From CAZNLS01 sp964573895 (GTDB lineage Bacteria; Acidobacteriota; Aminicenantia; UBA2199), in contig CAZNLS010000033.1 of the NCBI GenBank assembly GCA_964573895.1, forward strand, positions 1-24,784: a DNA stretch of 24,784 nt, in the 5' to 3' direction. Shown piece after piece: positions 6,290-13,055 of the stretch. Both the position numbers and the translations under genes were made by a program. The number at the start of each line of letters is the position of its first letter. Position 1 is the stretch's first letter. The notes beneath the pieces were generated by a model. It was not told the DNA's origin and searched no databases. It worked only from the letters and a program-made list of their open reading frames with translations.

Positions 6290-6965
6290 TTTTAATGAGG
6301 ATGTTCGAAAAATAGTTGATGATTATATTAAAAGGATTGAATCCTGCATGGGGAAAATGCCGGAGCGAGATAAGACAGATTTTCTCAAAGAGATTGAATC
6401 TCATATCTATGAATCATACACGGAAAGCGGTATAAAAAATGAAATTGACAGAATCCTTGATGTTCTTAGAAGAATTGGTGAACCTTCCGAAGTCTTCAAA
6501 ACCAGAGGTTCTGAAACCATGAAAAGAATAGGCAAAGAAAAAAATATACCACTATATATCCTTCTTGGGGCTATAATCGCAATTTTCGGACTTCCAATCG
6601 GTTTCGGTGGACTTGGCATTGTAATTGGAATACTGGGAGTACTTCTGGGAATTCTTGTCGCCTATTTTGCAACTGCATTCGGATTTACCATAGGAGGCCT
6701 TGGCGGAATTTTTGCAAGTATCATTCATATTATTGACCCTGATTTTTTCCTCAGAATTACAGGAGAGGATAGTTTTTTCAATCTTCCTTTTGTTCACATC
6801 AGCAATGCAAATATCGAGGGAGTAGTCGGGATTTTCATTTCTTTGTTCTTATTATCTCTTGGCATTTTTATGATGTGGTCCGGGAAATACATCTTCCGTG
6901 GATTAAGATCAGTAGTAATTATTTCATTTAACAGAATAAAAGATTTTTTTAAAAAAAAGAAATAA
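6279..6965 (+). CDS. HAAS-domain (DUF1700-like) membrane protein paired with PadR
   Basis: A 228-residue protein. The N-terminal soluble domain (about 1-75) has the HAAS signature: an acidic helix FLKEIESHIYESY followed by RILDVLRRIGEPSEVF. Three or four hydrophobic segments follow: a Gly/Ile-rich pair of helices at about 91-140, a weaker one around 145-155, and one at about 178-200. Such proteins are encoded next to PadR regulators and are thought to be membrane or envelope-stress partners; their biochemical role is not settled. AAGGAG lies 7 nt before the ATG, so it can be translated independently of padR. It converges with the DUF218 gene, only 4 nt apart, with no clear terminator between them. 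Confidence 0.85.
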   Translation: MKDNFNEDVRKIVDDYIKRIESCMGKMPERDKTDFLKEIESHIYESYTESGIKNEIDRILDVLRRIGEPSEVFKTRGSETMKRIGKEKNIPLYILLGAIIAIFGLPIGFGGLGIVIGILGVLLGILVAYFATAFGFTIGGLGGIFASIIHIIDPDFFLRITGEDSFFNLPFVHISNANIEGVVGIFISLFLLSLGIFMMWSGKYIFRGLRSVVIISFNRIKDFFKKKK

Positions 6966-6969
6966 TCAT

Positions 6970-7584
6970 TTAACTTTTTTTAATAGTAAATTTTAAAATT
7001 GACAAATATTCTTTTAAGACTAGTTTCATATTTCTAAATTTTTGCATTATATTATCGGAAGAAAAAATTTCAGAAATTTCCATCCTGGCAATTTTATAAT
7101 TTTTTAATTTTAAGAATTTTATCATTTTTCTTGTTCTCTTCTGATGATATGGCGAAGTGCAAACTATTATATTATTTAAATTATTCTTTCTTATGATTTC
7201 TGAAGTAAAGACAAGATTATCAAAAGTAGTCTGACTTTTCCCTTCAAGGAAAATATCCTCTTCTCTTACTTTTAGTGAGATAAGAAAGCTTCTGATTAAA
7301 TTTACAGCCGGGCTTTTTTTATATAAACTCCCGTCGGATACTATTATTTTCCTATGTTTTTTTCTATAAAGACTGACTGCAAGATTCAGTCTTTCTCCCG
7401 TACTTATCCCTATTTTATTCCCCTTACGAAGTCCTCCTCCAAGTACAATTATACAATCTCCATAATCATTTGGGATATCAACTCCCTGTATAAGCGGATT
7501 TAAAAACATTAAATAAATATCAGAAAATATTAACAGTAAAAATATAAAGATTAATATTGCAAATACATTTTTTGACCTACTCAT
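6970..7584 (-). CDS. DUF218 (YdcF/SanA/ElyC-like) membrane-anchored protein
   Basis: A 204-residue protein. An N-terminal membrane anchor (about 7-30) precedes a DUF218 domain with CIIVLGGGLRKGNKIG, STGERLNLAVSLYRK, IIVSDGS, the conserved SQTTFDN motif, and VCTSPYHQKRT. Characterised relatives (SanA, ElyC) act in envelope or peptidoglycan integrity. The family's chemistry is not well defined. It is the last gene of the sixteen-gene minus-strand run, 34 nt after the bactofilin-like gene. It plausibly belongs to the sigma/anti-sigma envelope module. The Shine-Dalgarno sequence is poor; TATAGA occurs 4 nt before the ATG. Confidence 0.85.
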   Translation of the reverse strand: MSRSKNVFAILIFIFLLLIFSDIYLMFLNPLIQGVDIPNDYGDCIIVLGGGLRKGNKIGISTGERLNLAVSLYRKKHRKIIVSDGSLYKKSPAVNLIRSFLISLKVREEDIFLEGKSQTTFDNLVFTSEIIRKNNLNNIIVCTSPYHQKRTRKMIKFLKLKNYKIARMEISEIFSSDNIMQKFRNMKLVLKEYLSILKFTIKKS

Positions 7585-7618
7585 ATGATCTATACCTGCT
7601 TGGTAAAATCAATATTTT

Positions 7619-8530
7619 TCAGGATCGGTAATTATTAATTTTATCCGAAAGGCTTTTTAAGTTTAATCTATTTCTTAAAATAAATCCAACACTAATGCCA
7701 ATCTCAATTAAAACAAGAATTTTAAGGATAAAGAAACCGGCAATTGGAATAAAATCTAATATAAAATAGAAGAAAGCACCAAGGAGTAAATATATTCCCG
7801 GTGAATATACCTGTAATTTTGAGATAGCGATTATTTTTTTCCCCAGATAAAAATATAATACCACTCTTCCAAACACTATTAAAACCAAAAGAAATAACAA
7901 TTCTATTATAAGCAGTGGAATTCCTATAAATATAAAACTAAGTATTAAAAAGACTACAAAAGTAATTACGGAAACCAGAAATGTAATAAAACCGATGTTA
8001 AAAAACTTAAATTTGTTCTCCTCAAATATTTCAGATGCATATGAAATTTTTGCAGGAATTAATGCAAATACAAAAAGAGATAATATAAGTGATAATAAGG
8101 CGAAAATGATTTTAAAAATAGTTAATGTGTCTTTGGTAAATGAAATAAATTTTATTGAAGAATTAATATTGTTCATTGAAAAATTGAAATAGTGTTTGGA
8201 ACCTTTGATTACAGCTCCTTTTTCTACTTCTAGGGTTCCTCCTATTACTATAAGATCACCATTTATCCTTGCATCTCTATTAATTTTTACATCTGCAAAG
8301 AGAGATACAACATCTTTTCCAACAGTTGATGAGACTTCCAGACTGCCTCCAAGTTTAATTAGAAATTTTTTCACTTCTCCTGATACTGATATACTTTTTC
8401 CGGCTTTTACTAAATTATTATATGTTCCTTTGAAAATTTCAGCTCTCTTCTCCCGCGCATTTAAATAATCATTACTCCCGGGTAAGAATATATAAAAAAG
8501 TAATAAAGAAAAAAAAATATTTTTTTTCAT
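7619..8530 (-). CDS. Bactofilin-like (polymer-forming) domain fused to a multi-pass membrane region
   Basis: A 303-residue protein. A signal peptide (about 1-25, MKKNIFFSLLLFYIFLPGSN) is followed by a right-handed beta-helix-like stretch (about 40-115). Short repeats there include SISVSGEV, GGSLEVSSTVGKDV, INGDLIVIGGTLEVEKGAVIKG, the pattern of bactofilin or polymer-forming proteins. About five transmembrane helices fill residues 130-285. The signal peptide places the beta-helix outside the cytoplasm, unlike classical cytosolic bactofilins. The start lies 8 nt after the anti-sigma stop and has no Shine-Dalgarno sequence, so it probably relies on reinitiation. The function is inferred to be envelope scaffolding or an effector of the sigma factor encoded two genes upstream. 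Confidence 0.75.
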   Translation of the reverse strand: MKKNIFFSLLLFYIFLPGSNDYLNAREKRAEIFKGTYNNLVKAGKSISVSGEVKKFLIKLGGSLEVSSTVGKDVVSLFADVKINRDARINGDLIVIGGTLEVEKGAVIKGSKHYFNFSMNNINSSIKFISFTKDTLTIFKIIFALLSLILSLFVFALIPAKISYASEIFEENKFKFFNIGFITFLVSVITFVVFLILSFIFIGIPLLIIELLFLLVLIVFGRVVLYFYLGKKIIAISKLQVYSPGIYLLLGAFFYFILDFIPIAGFFILKILVLIEIGISVGFILRNRLNLKSLSDKINNYRS

Positions 8531-8538
8531 TTTAGGTT

Positions 8539-9093
8539 TCAGCTGGATTTTACAATTGATCTTATTTTCCTGAAAACCAGATACATAGAAAAGATAAATA
8601 CTGAAGAGATGATCATCCCTGTGAGTTCAACTCCCAATCTTATATTTAATGCTGCTTCTATTAAAGAATTTATCGCAGAAAAAACAGTTGTAATTCCTGC
8701 AACAACAGATTCGATAAAATTTATAAATCCGCTTATAAATGTAGAAGTTTTTTTAGATGTAATCCTCAGCGCTTTGATTATACTGTCATTGGCAAAGTCA
8801 AAATAGATATAGATTCCGGTAATCAAAAGTAAAAAACTCACAAAAATCAACGATATAATTGAACCGGCATAGGAATAACCTTTATTTATAAACTTCATGA
8901 CGCTGTTTTCAATTCCTGCAGGAGGTTCAATCATGATAGGCTTTTTCAAATTATTTTCAATAGAAATGAAACTCTCATACAATTCAGAACAACTTTTGCA
9001 AGTAATTAAATGGTCACGTATTTGTGATTTTTCAACACTATTTAAATCACCGCTCATATATTTAATTAATTTAAGTTCAGTTAAACACTTCAT
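8539..9093 (-). CDS. Zinc-finger (ZAS/zf-HC2) anti-sigma factor with two transmembrane helices
   Basis: A 184-residue protein. The N-terminal zinc-binding anti-sigma domain has C3, then H28, C32 and C35 (HLITCKSC), the H-X3-C-X2-C signature that holds an ECF sigma factor inactive. One membrane helix spans about 74-98 and another about 157-174. Between them is a loop of about 60 residues dominated by small and hydrophobic residues (SGFINFIESVVAGITTVF), which could be an amphipathic or re-entrant sensor. The gene overlaps the sigma gene by 17 nt, as expected for a co-translated sigma/anti-sigma pair. GGAG lies 10 nt before the ATG. Confidence 0.88.
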   Translation of the reverse strand: MKCLTELKLIKYMSGDLNSVEKSQIRDHLITCKSCSELYESFISIENNLKKPIMIEPPAGIENSVMKFINKGYSYAGSIISLIFVSFLLLITGIYIYFDFANDSIIKALRITSKKTSTFISGFINFIESVVAGITTVFSAINSLIEAALNIRLGVELTGMIISSVFIFSMYLVFRKIRSIVKSS

Positions 9094-9652
9094 TTTTAGA
9101 CATCTCCGTTTTGATAAGTTCTTTTGCTTTAAAAATTCTGTTTTTTACAGTTCCTACAGGAAGACCGGTTATTGAGGCAATCTGATCATATTTTAACTCC
9201 TGCTGATATCTTAAAAAAATAAGTTCTTTATATTTTAATGGAATTCTTTCAACCGAATCCCAAACAATATCTCTTATCTCTTCCTTCTCAAGCAGATCAA
9301 AACCACTAAGTGAAATTGAGTCGTTATGATAAACGATATCTTTCTTTGGAACTGAATCATTTTCAAGAGAATCTATATAAACCTGATTTTTTCTTATATG
9401 ATCTATAACCATGTTATAACAGATTCTATAAGCCCATGTTGAGAATTTGTATTCAAAGTTGTATTTTTCAATAACCATATAGATTTTAATGAAAAAATCC
9501 TGTGTGAGCTCCTTAGATGATTCCTCATTTCGAATCATCCTGAAAATGAAATTGTAAATTTTTCTATTATATTTTTTCATTAATCTCTCAAAAGATAATC
9601 TGTCTCCTTTAACAATTTTTTTTATCAGGAGCTGATCATCATCCAATTTCAT
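9077..9652 (-). CDS. ECF-type RNA polymerase sigma factor
   Basis: A 191-residue sigma-70-family factor with only regions 2 and 4. Region 2 (about 20-90) includes SKELTQDFFIKIY and FSTWAYRICYNMVIDHIRK. Region 4 (about 120-182) includes IPLKYKELIFLRYQQELKYD and a helix-turn-helix GLPVGTVKNRIFKAKELIK. It directs RNA polymerase to stress-responsive promoters when released from the anti-sigma factor encoded immediately after it. No Shine-Dalgarno sequence precedes the ATG. A GAAAAC-N16-CGTA sequence upstream resembles an ECF promoter but lies too close to the ATG to be a simple autoregulatory promoter for this start. Gap to the lolA-like stop is 26 nt. Confidence 0.93.
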   Translation of the reverse strand: MKLDDDQLLIKKIVKGDRLSFERLMKKYNRKIYNFIFRMIRNEESSKELTQDFFIKIYMVIEKYNFEYKFSTWAYRICYNMVIDHIRKNQVYIDSLENDSVPKKDIVYHNDSISLSGFDLLEKEEIRDIVWDSVERIPLKYKELIFLRYQQELKYDQIASITGLPVGTVKNRIFKAKELIKTEMSKNEVFN

Positions 9653-9654
9653 GA

Positions 9655-9680
9655 TACGTCTTTATGTTAAAAAAGTTTTC
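9655..9680 (-). promoter_or_regulatory. ECF-promoter-like sequence just upstream of the sigma gene
   Basis: On the minus strand GAAAAC (9680-9675), 16 nt, CGTA (9658-9655). This resembles the Bacillus SigW pattern TGAAAC-N16-CGTA. The CGTA ends only 2 nt before the ATG at 9652. The expected start of transcription would fall inside the first codons, so the match may be chance. Confidence 0.2.
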
Positions 9681-10275
9681 AATTTAGTTCAACGATATCA
9701 GTCCCTTTTGGGATTTTTATAGTAAAGAGTTCCTTATCGGTTTTCAGGTTAAAAATGTATTTCATAAAGGAATATTCAATTCTTACTCCTGTCGGATCAA
9801 TTTGGATGAGTTTTACAGGGAGATTGTTATTATCGAAATGTATTTTATAATCAGATCCGCTTTCTTCATCTTTATAAATAATAATTCTATTTACTTTATT
9901 TATTTTTACCCCTTCTGATGAATTTGAAATGTTAAATATTTTCCATAGCCATATTTTTTCCCTCTCTTTAATGATTCCTTTTGTGATTTGATTCTCATCT
10001 TTTTCATAAAACTCATAGTTATTATTATTCATTAACCAAACTTTAAATTCCGGTTCATAATATGTCCACTTAATATGATTTTTATCAGAATAAAAAATAT
10101 TTCCATTTTCTTCTGAAACTATCTCTTCCCCGTCAAAAACCTTTGATAAAAAACTGCATTTAAACGGAGCTATCGAATTAATCTTTTTAACAATTTTTTC
10201 TATAAATAGAGAACCGTTTAAAAAAGATGATAAAAGTGTGAACAAAATAAGAATTTGAAAAATTCTTCTAAGCAA
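9679..10275 (-). CDS. LolA-like outer-membrane lipoprotein carrier protein
   Basis: A periplasmic chaperone-like protein. After a signal peptide (LRRIFQILILFTLLSSFLNG) comes the LolA-type beta fold, with the family's GNIFYSDKNHIKWTYYEPEF (typically G-x-F-x-Y...IRWxYxxP), a YEFYEKDENQIT strand and the late NLPVKLIQIDPTGV strands. LolA carries lipoproteins from the inner to the outer membrane, so its presence supports a diderm envelope. I chose TTG at 10275: GGAG sits 6 nt upstream, the signal peptide starts properly and it overlaps the ptb-like gene by only 8 nt. The upstream ATG at 10323 would overlap by 56 nt and spoil the signal peptide. LolA-related proteins of other function remain possible. 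Confidence 0.82.
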   Translation of the reverse strand: MLRRIFQILILFTLLSSFLNGSLFIEKIVKKINSIAPFKCSFLSKVFDGEEIVSEENGNIFYSDKNHIKWTYYEPEFKVWLMNNNNYEFYEKDENQITKGIIKEREKIWLWKIFNISNSSEGVKINKVNRIIIYKDEESGSDYKIHFDNNNLPVKLIQIDPTGVRIEYSFMKYIFNLKTDKELFTIKIPKGTDIVELN

Positions 10276-11170
10276 CAATGACTCCAAGTGCAATAGAATG
10301 AATCTTATCTGTTTCACTCTCATTTCTTGAAGGTATCAAAATAGGAATGCGTGCTCCCATTACTACATGTGAAACAGTACTCTTAAGATAATAGGTAAAA
10401 CTTTTCCCAAGCAGATTTCCCGATTCGATATTCGGCATAATCATAATATCAACATTCCCTGCAACCGGGTCAGTAATCTTTTTGTGTTCTGCTGCTTCTT
10501 TTGAAACTGCAATATCAAATGCCAGAGGGCCGTAGACTCTGCAGCCATGTATTTCACCCTTCCTGTTCAATTCCGTTAATTTCTCTGCATGTATGGTTGC
10601 TGGCATCGACTCTTTTACCGATTCAATAGCAGCCATTATTCCTATATTCGGACAATCATATCCCAGCTTATGAAAAACCCGGACACTGTTTTGAATTATC
10701 TGAATTTTCTGATTAAGATCCGGAAGGATAACCAGCCCTCCGTCAGAAAGTCCCACAAGTTTTTCTTCTTCTTTCAGGGGATTTTCAATAACAAGAATAT
10801 CTGACAATAGATTTCCGGTTCTTAATCCTCTGTTCTTATCGAGTACGGGTTTCATCAGCTTTGCTGTGGGGAGAAAGCCTTTAAGAATAACATTCACTTT
10901 GCCTTCATTAGAAAGACTAACAATTTTTGAAGCGGCAGCTTCCTCTGTCTCTGCCTCAACAATGGTGAAGCTTTCCGGGGAACTTCCGCATTTTACTATC
11001 AGATTAGATATAATTGATTTATTCCCGGCTAAAATGAAATCCGAAATCCCTTCACTTTTAGCACTAATCGCAGTTTTGATTGAATTTTCATCATGAGGCC
11101 ATGGGATCCCCGTTACGATAAATTCCTTTTTTTTTGCTTCATCTCTAAGTTGTCTGAAATTTTTTATCAA
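10268..11170 (-). CDS. Phosphate acetyl/butyryltransferase-family protein (Ptb-like)
   Basis: A 300-residue enzyme of the phosphotransacetylase/phosphotransbutyrylase family. Ptb exchanges CoA and phosphate between acyl-CoA and acyl-phosphate. Family landmarks are GISDFILAGN near residue 41, VNVILKGFLPTAKLMKPVL, LVGLSDGGLVILPDL, GCRVYGPLAFDIAVSKEAA, and the C-terminal DIMIMPNIESGNLLGKS with SHVVMGARIPILIPSR. The start is TTG at 11170 with a perfect GGAGG 5 nt upstream. No butyrate or acetate kinase gene is adjacent; the neighbours are rho upstream and lolA downstream. Substrate chain length cannot be read from the sequence. Confidence 0.87.
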   Translation of the reverse strand: MIKNFRQLRDEAKKKEFIVTGIPWPHDENSIKTAISAKSEGISDFILAGNKSIISNLIVKCGSSPESFTIVEAETEEAAASKIVSLSNEGKVNVILKGFLPTAKLMKPVLDKNRGLRTGNLLSDILVIENPLKEEEKLVGLSDGGLVILPDLNQKIQIIQNSVRVFHKLGYDCPNIGIMAAIESVKESMPATIHAEKLTELNRKGEIHGCRVYGPLAFDIAVSKEAAEHKKITDPVAGNVDIMIMPNIESGNLLGKSFTYYLKSTVSHVVMGARIPILIPSRNESETDKIHSIALGVIVA

Positions 11171-11187
11171 CTCTACCTCCGTGGTAA

Positions 11188-12453
11188 TTACATACCCTGA
11201 GACATCATCTTCACAAAATCACTATTAGTCTTTGTCTTTGATAATTTTTCGATAAGCAGTTCCATTGCTTCTATTTCACTCATTTGGGAAAGCACTTTCC
11301 GTAAGATCCATATTTTATTAAGCTCTTCAATAGGAATCAGCAATTCTTCCTTACGGGTACCCGACTTAAATATATCAATAGCAGGAAATACTCTTTTATC
11401 TACAAGTCTTCTGTCGAGATTTATTTCCATATTTCCCGTTCCTTTGAATTCCTCGAAAATAACTTCATCCATCCTGCTGCCCGTATCTACGAGAGCTGTT
11501 GCCAGTATAGTTAAACTTCCGCCCTCCTCAATATTTCTGGCAGCTCCGAAAAACTTTTTTGGTTTGTTTAAAGCGTTTGCATCGACACCACCGGATAAAA
11601 CTTTTCCGGAGGGAGGAGTTATTGCATTGTGAGCTCTTGCAAGCCTTGTAATTGAATCAAGTAAAATCACTACATCCTTGCCCATTTCAACCATTCTTTT
11701 GGCTTTTTCTATAACAATTTCTGCAACTTTTGTGTGCCTCAGAGGGACTTCATCAAAAGTAGATGATATTACCTCCCCGTTAACTGTACGGGCCATATCT
11801 GTCACTTCTTCAGGCCGCTCATCTATAAGAAGAACAATTAAATGGATATCCGGATGATTAATTTCAATGGATTTGGCAATACTTTGCAGTATCATTGTTT
11901 TCCCGGTTCGCGGGGCTGCAACAATCAAACCGCGCTGTCCCTTCCCGATCGGAGTTAAAAGATTCATCACACGGCCGGTTGTGTTAGATGAATCAGTCTC
12001 AAGGTTTATTTTTTCATCAGGATATAAAGGAGTGAGTTTTTCGAATCTCCTTGTTCCCCTGATTTTGAGCACATCATCTGGATATTCGGAGTTTACAGCT
12101 TCAATACTCAACAATGCAAAATATTTTTCTCCACCTTTTGGAGGCCTGACAGAACCTGAAATCGTGTCACCCGTTCTCAGATCAAATTTATTTATCTGTG
12201 AAGGAGAAACATATATATCTTCCGAACTTGAAAGATATGAATACTCTTCAAATCTTAAAAATCCATATCCATCGGAATGAACATCAATTACACCCTCGGC
12301 AAATAATTTTCCGTTTGCACTTGCCTGAGCACTAAGTATCTTAAAGAATAGTGAATTCCTATCTTTAATATCTCCGTCTTCCAGGTTGAATTCCTTTACT
12401 ACTTTTTTCAAATCTGTTACTTTCATGTTTTTCAATTCTTTCAATGAATACAT
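11188..12453 (-). CDS. rho: Transcription termination factor Rho
   Basis: A complete Rho of about 421 residues, the usual length, without large insertions. The order is an N-terminal Rho helix domain (SLKELKNMKVTDLKKVVKEF), an OB-fold RNA-binding domain with RNP1-like DGYGFLRF (about 61-68) and DIYVSPSQI, then the RecA-like ATPase. Walker A is AAPRTGKT (about 179-186), LIDERPEEVTDMAR follows, Walker B is VVILLDSITRLARAHN, and the Q/R loops are in GSRMDEVIFEEFKGTGNMEI. Rho is a hexameric RNA helicase that ends transcription. ATG at 12453 is preferred over GTG at 12459 because AAAGGAG stands 5 nt before the ATG and would overlap the GTG. It begins 2 nt after engB. Confidence 0.97.
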   Translation of the reverse strand: MYSLKELKNMKVTDLKKVVKEFNLEDGDIKDRNSLFFKILSAQASANGKLFAEGVIDVHSDGYGFLRFEEYSYLSSSEDIYVSPSQINKFDLRTGDTISGSVRPPKGGEKYFALLSIEAVNSEYPDDVLKIRGTRRFEKLTPLYPDEKINLETDSSNTTGRVMNLLTPIGKGQRGLIVAAPRTGKTMILQSIAKSIEINHPDIHLIVLLIDERPEEVTDMARTVNGEVISSTFDEVPLRHTKVAEIVIEKAKRMVEMGKDVVILLDSITRLARAHNAITPPSGKVLSGGVDANALNKPKKFFGAARNIEEGGSLTILATALVDTGSRMDEVIFEEFKGTGNMEINLDRRLVDKRVFPAIDIFKSGTRKEELLIPIEELNKIWILRKVLSQMSEIEAMELLIEKLSKTKTNSDFVKMMSQGM

Positions 12454-12455
12454 AT

Positions 12456-13031
12456 TCACTCCTTTATTGAGATTTCTATATTCTCTAAAACCGGAAGCAC
12501 TGCGTCCCGACCTTTTATTGAGAATGGAATAACCTTCAAATCAAAATCATTTTGATATTTTGTTAGTTGGTTTTTTAAATTTGAATTTGATAATTTATCA
12601 CTTTTTGTAAAAATTGTCAATATTTTAAAATTTTTTGTAGAAAGCTGCTCTAATGTATTTAGGTCAATATTCATGAATCCTCTCCTGCAATCAATTAAAA
12701 GTAATACTAATTTTATCCCGGTAGATTTTAAAAAAAATTGATTTATAAGTTTATCAACACGGGATTTTTCAATTTTTGAAATTTTGGAGTAACCATATCC
12801 CGGTAGATCTACAAAGTAAAATTCCTCATTTATATCATAGTAATTAATACTAATTGTTTTACCGGGTCTTGAACTTGACCTTGCAAGATTTTTTCTTCCT
12901 GCCAGTTTATTAATAAGAGAAGATTTTCCAACATTAGATCTGCCTATAAAGACTATTTTTGAACGGCTGTCCAAAAGAAGCCCTTCGGGACTGAATACGG
13001 TTTTATCCAGATTTGCAGATTTAATTATCAT
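12456..13031 (-). CDS. engB: Ribosome-biogenesis GTPase EngB (YsxC/YihA)
   Basis: A 191-residue GTPase of normal EngB length. G1 is GRSNVGKSS (about 30-38), switch region RPGKTISINYY, G3 DLPGYGYSK, G4 TKSDK (about 142-146) and G5 around PFSIKGRD. EngB assists assembly of the large ribosomal subunit and is usually essential. It lies immediately downstream of lon (24-nt gap), matching the lon-engB pairing known in Bacillus (lonA-ysxC) and other lineages. Its Shine-Dalgarno sequence is weak (AGAGAA at a long distance). Confidence 0.96.
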   Translation of the reverse strand: MIIKSANLDKTVFSPEGLLLDSRSKIVFIGRSNVGKSSLINKLAGRKNLARSSSRPGKTISINYYDINEEFYFVDLPGYGYSKISKIEKSRVDKLINQFFLKSTGIKLVLLLIDCRRGFMNIDLNTLEQLSTKNFKILTIFTKSDKLSNSNLKNQLTKYQNDFDLKVIPFSIKGRDAVLPVLENIEISIKE

Positions 13032-13055
13032 TTTTGGAATTCTCTTTTATTTTAA

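Noticed and set aside
6552..6797. Minus-strand frame within the HAAS gene
   Set aside because: Antisense and Asn/Ser/Lys-rich, with no domain. The plus-strand gene is clearly coding.
6940..6985. Possible bidirectional terminator between the HAAS and DUF218 genes
   Set aside because: Only T7/A8 runs with no G-C pairs in any stem and no loop. It could not form a stable terminator hairpin.
11867..12280. 137-residue plus-strand frame opposite rho
   Set aside because: Mirror of the conserved Rho N-terminal and Walker A coding region, with no independent support.
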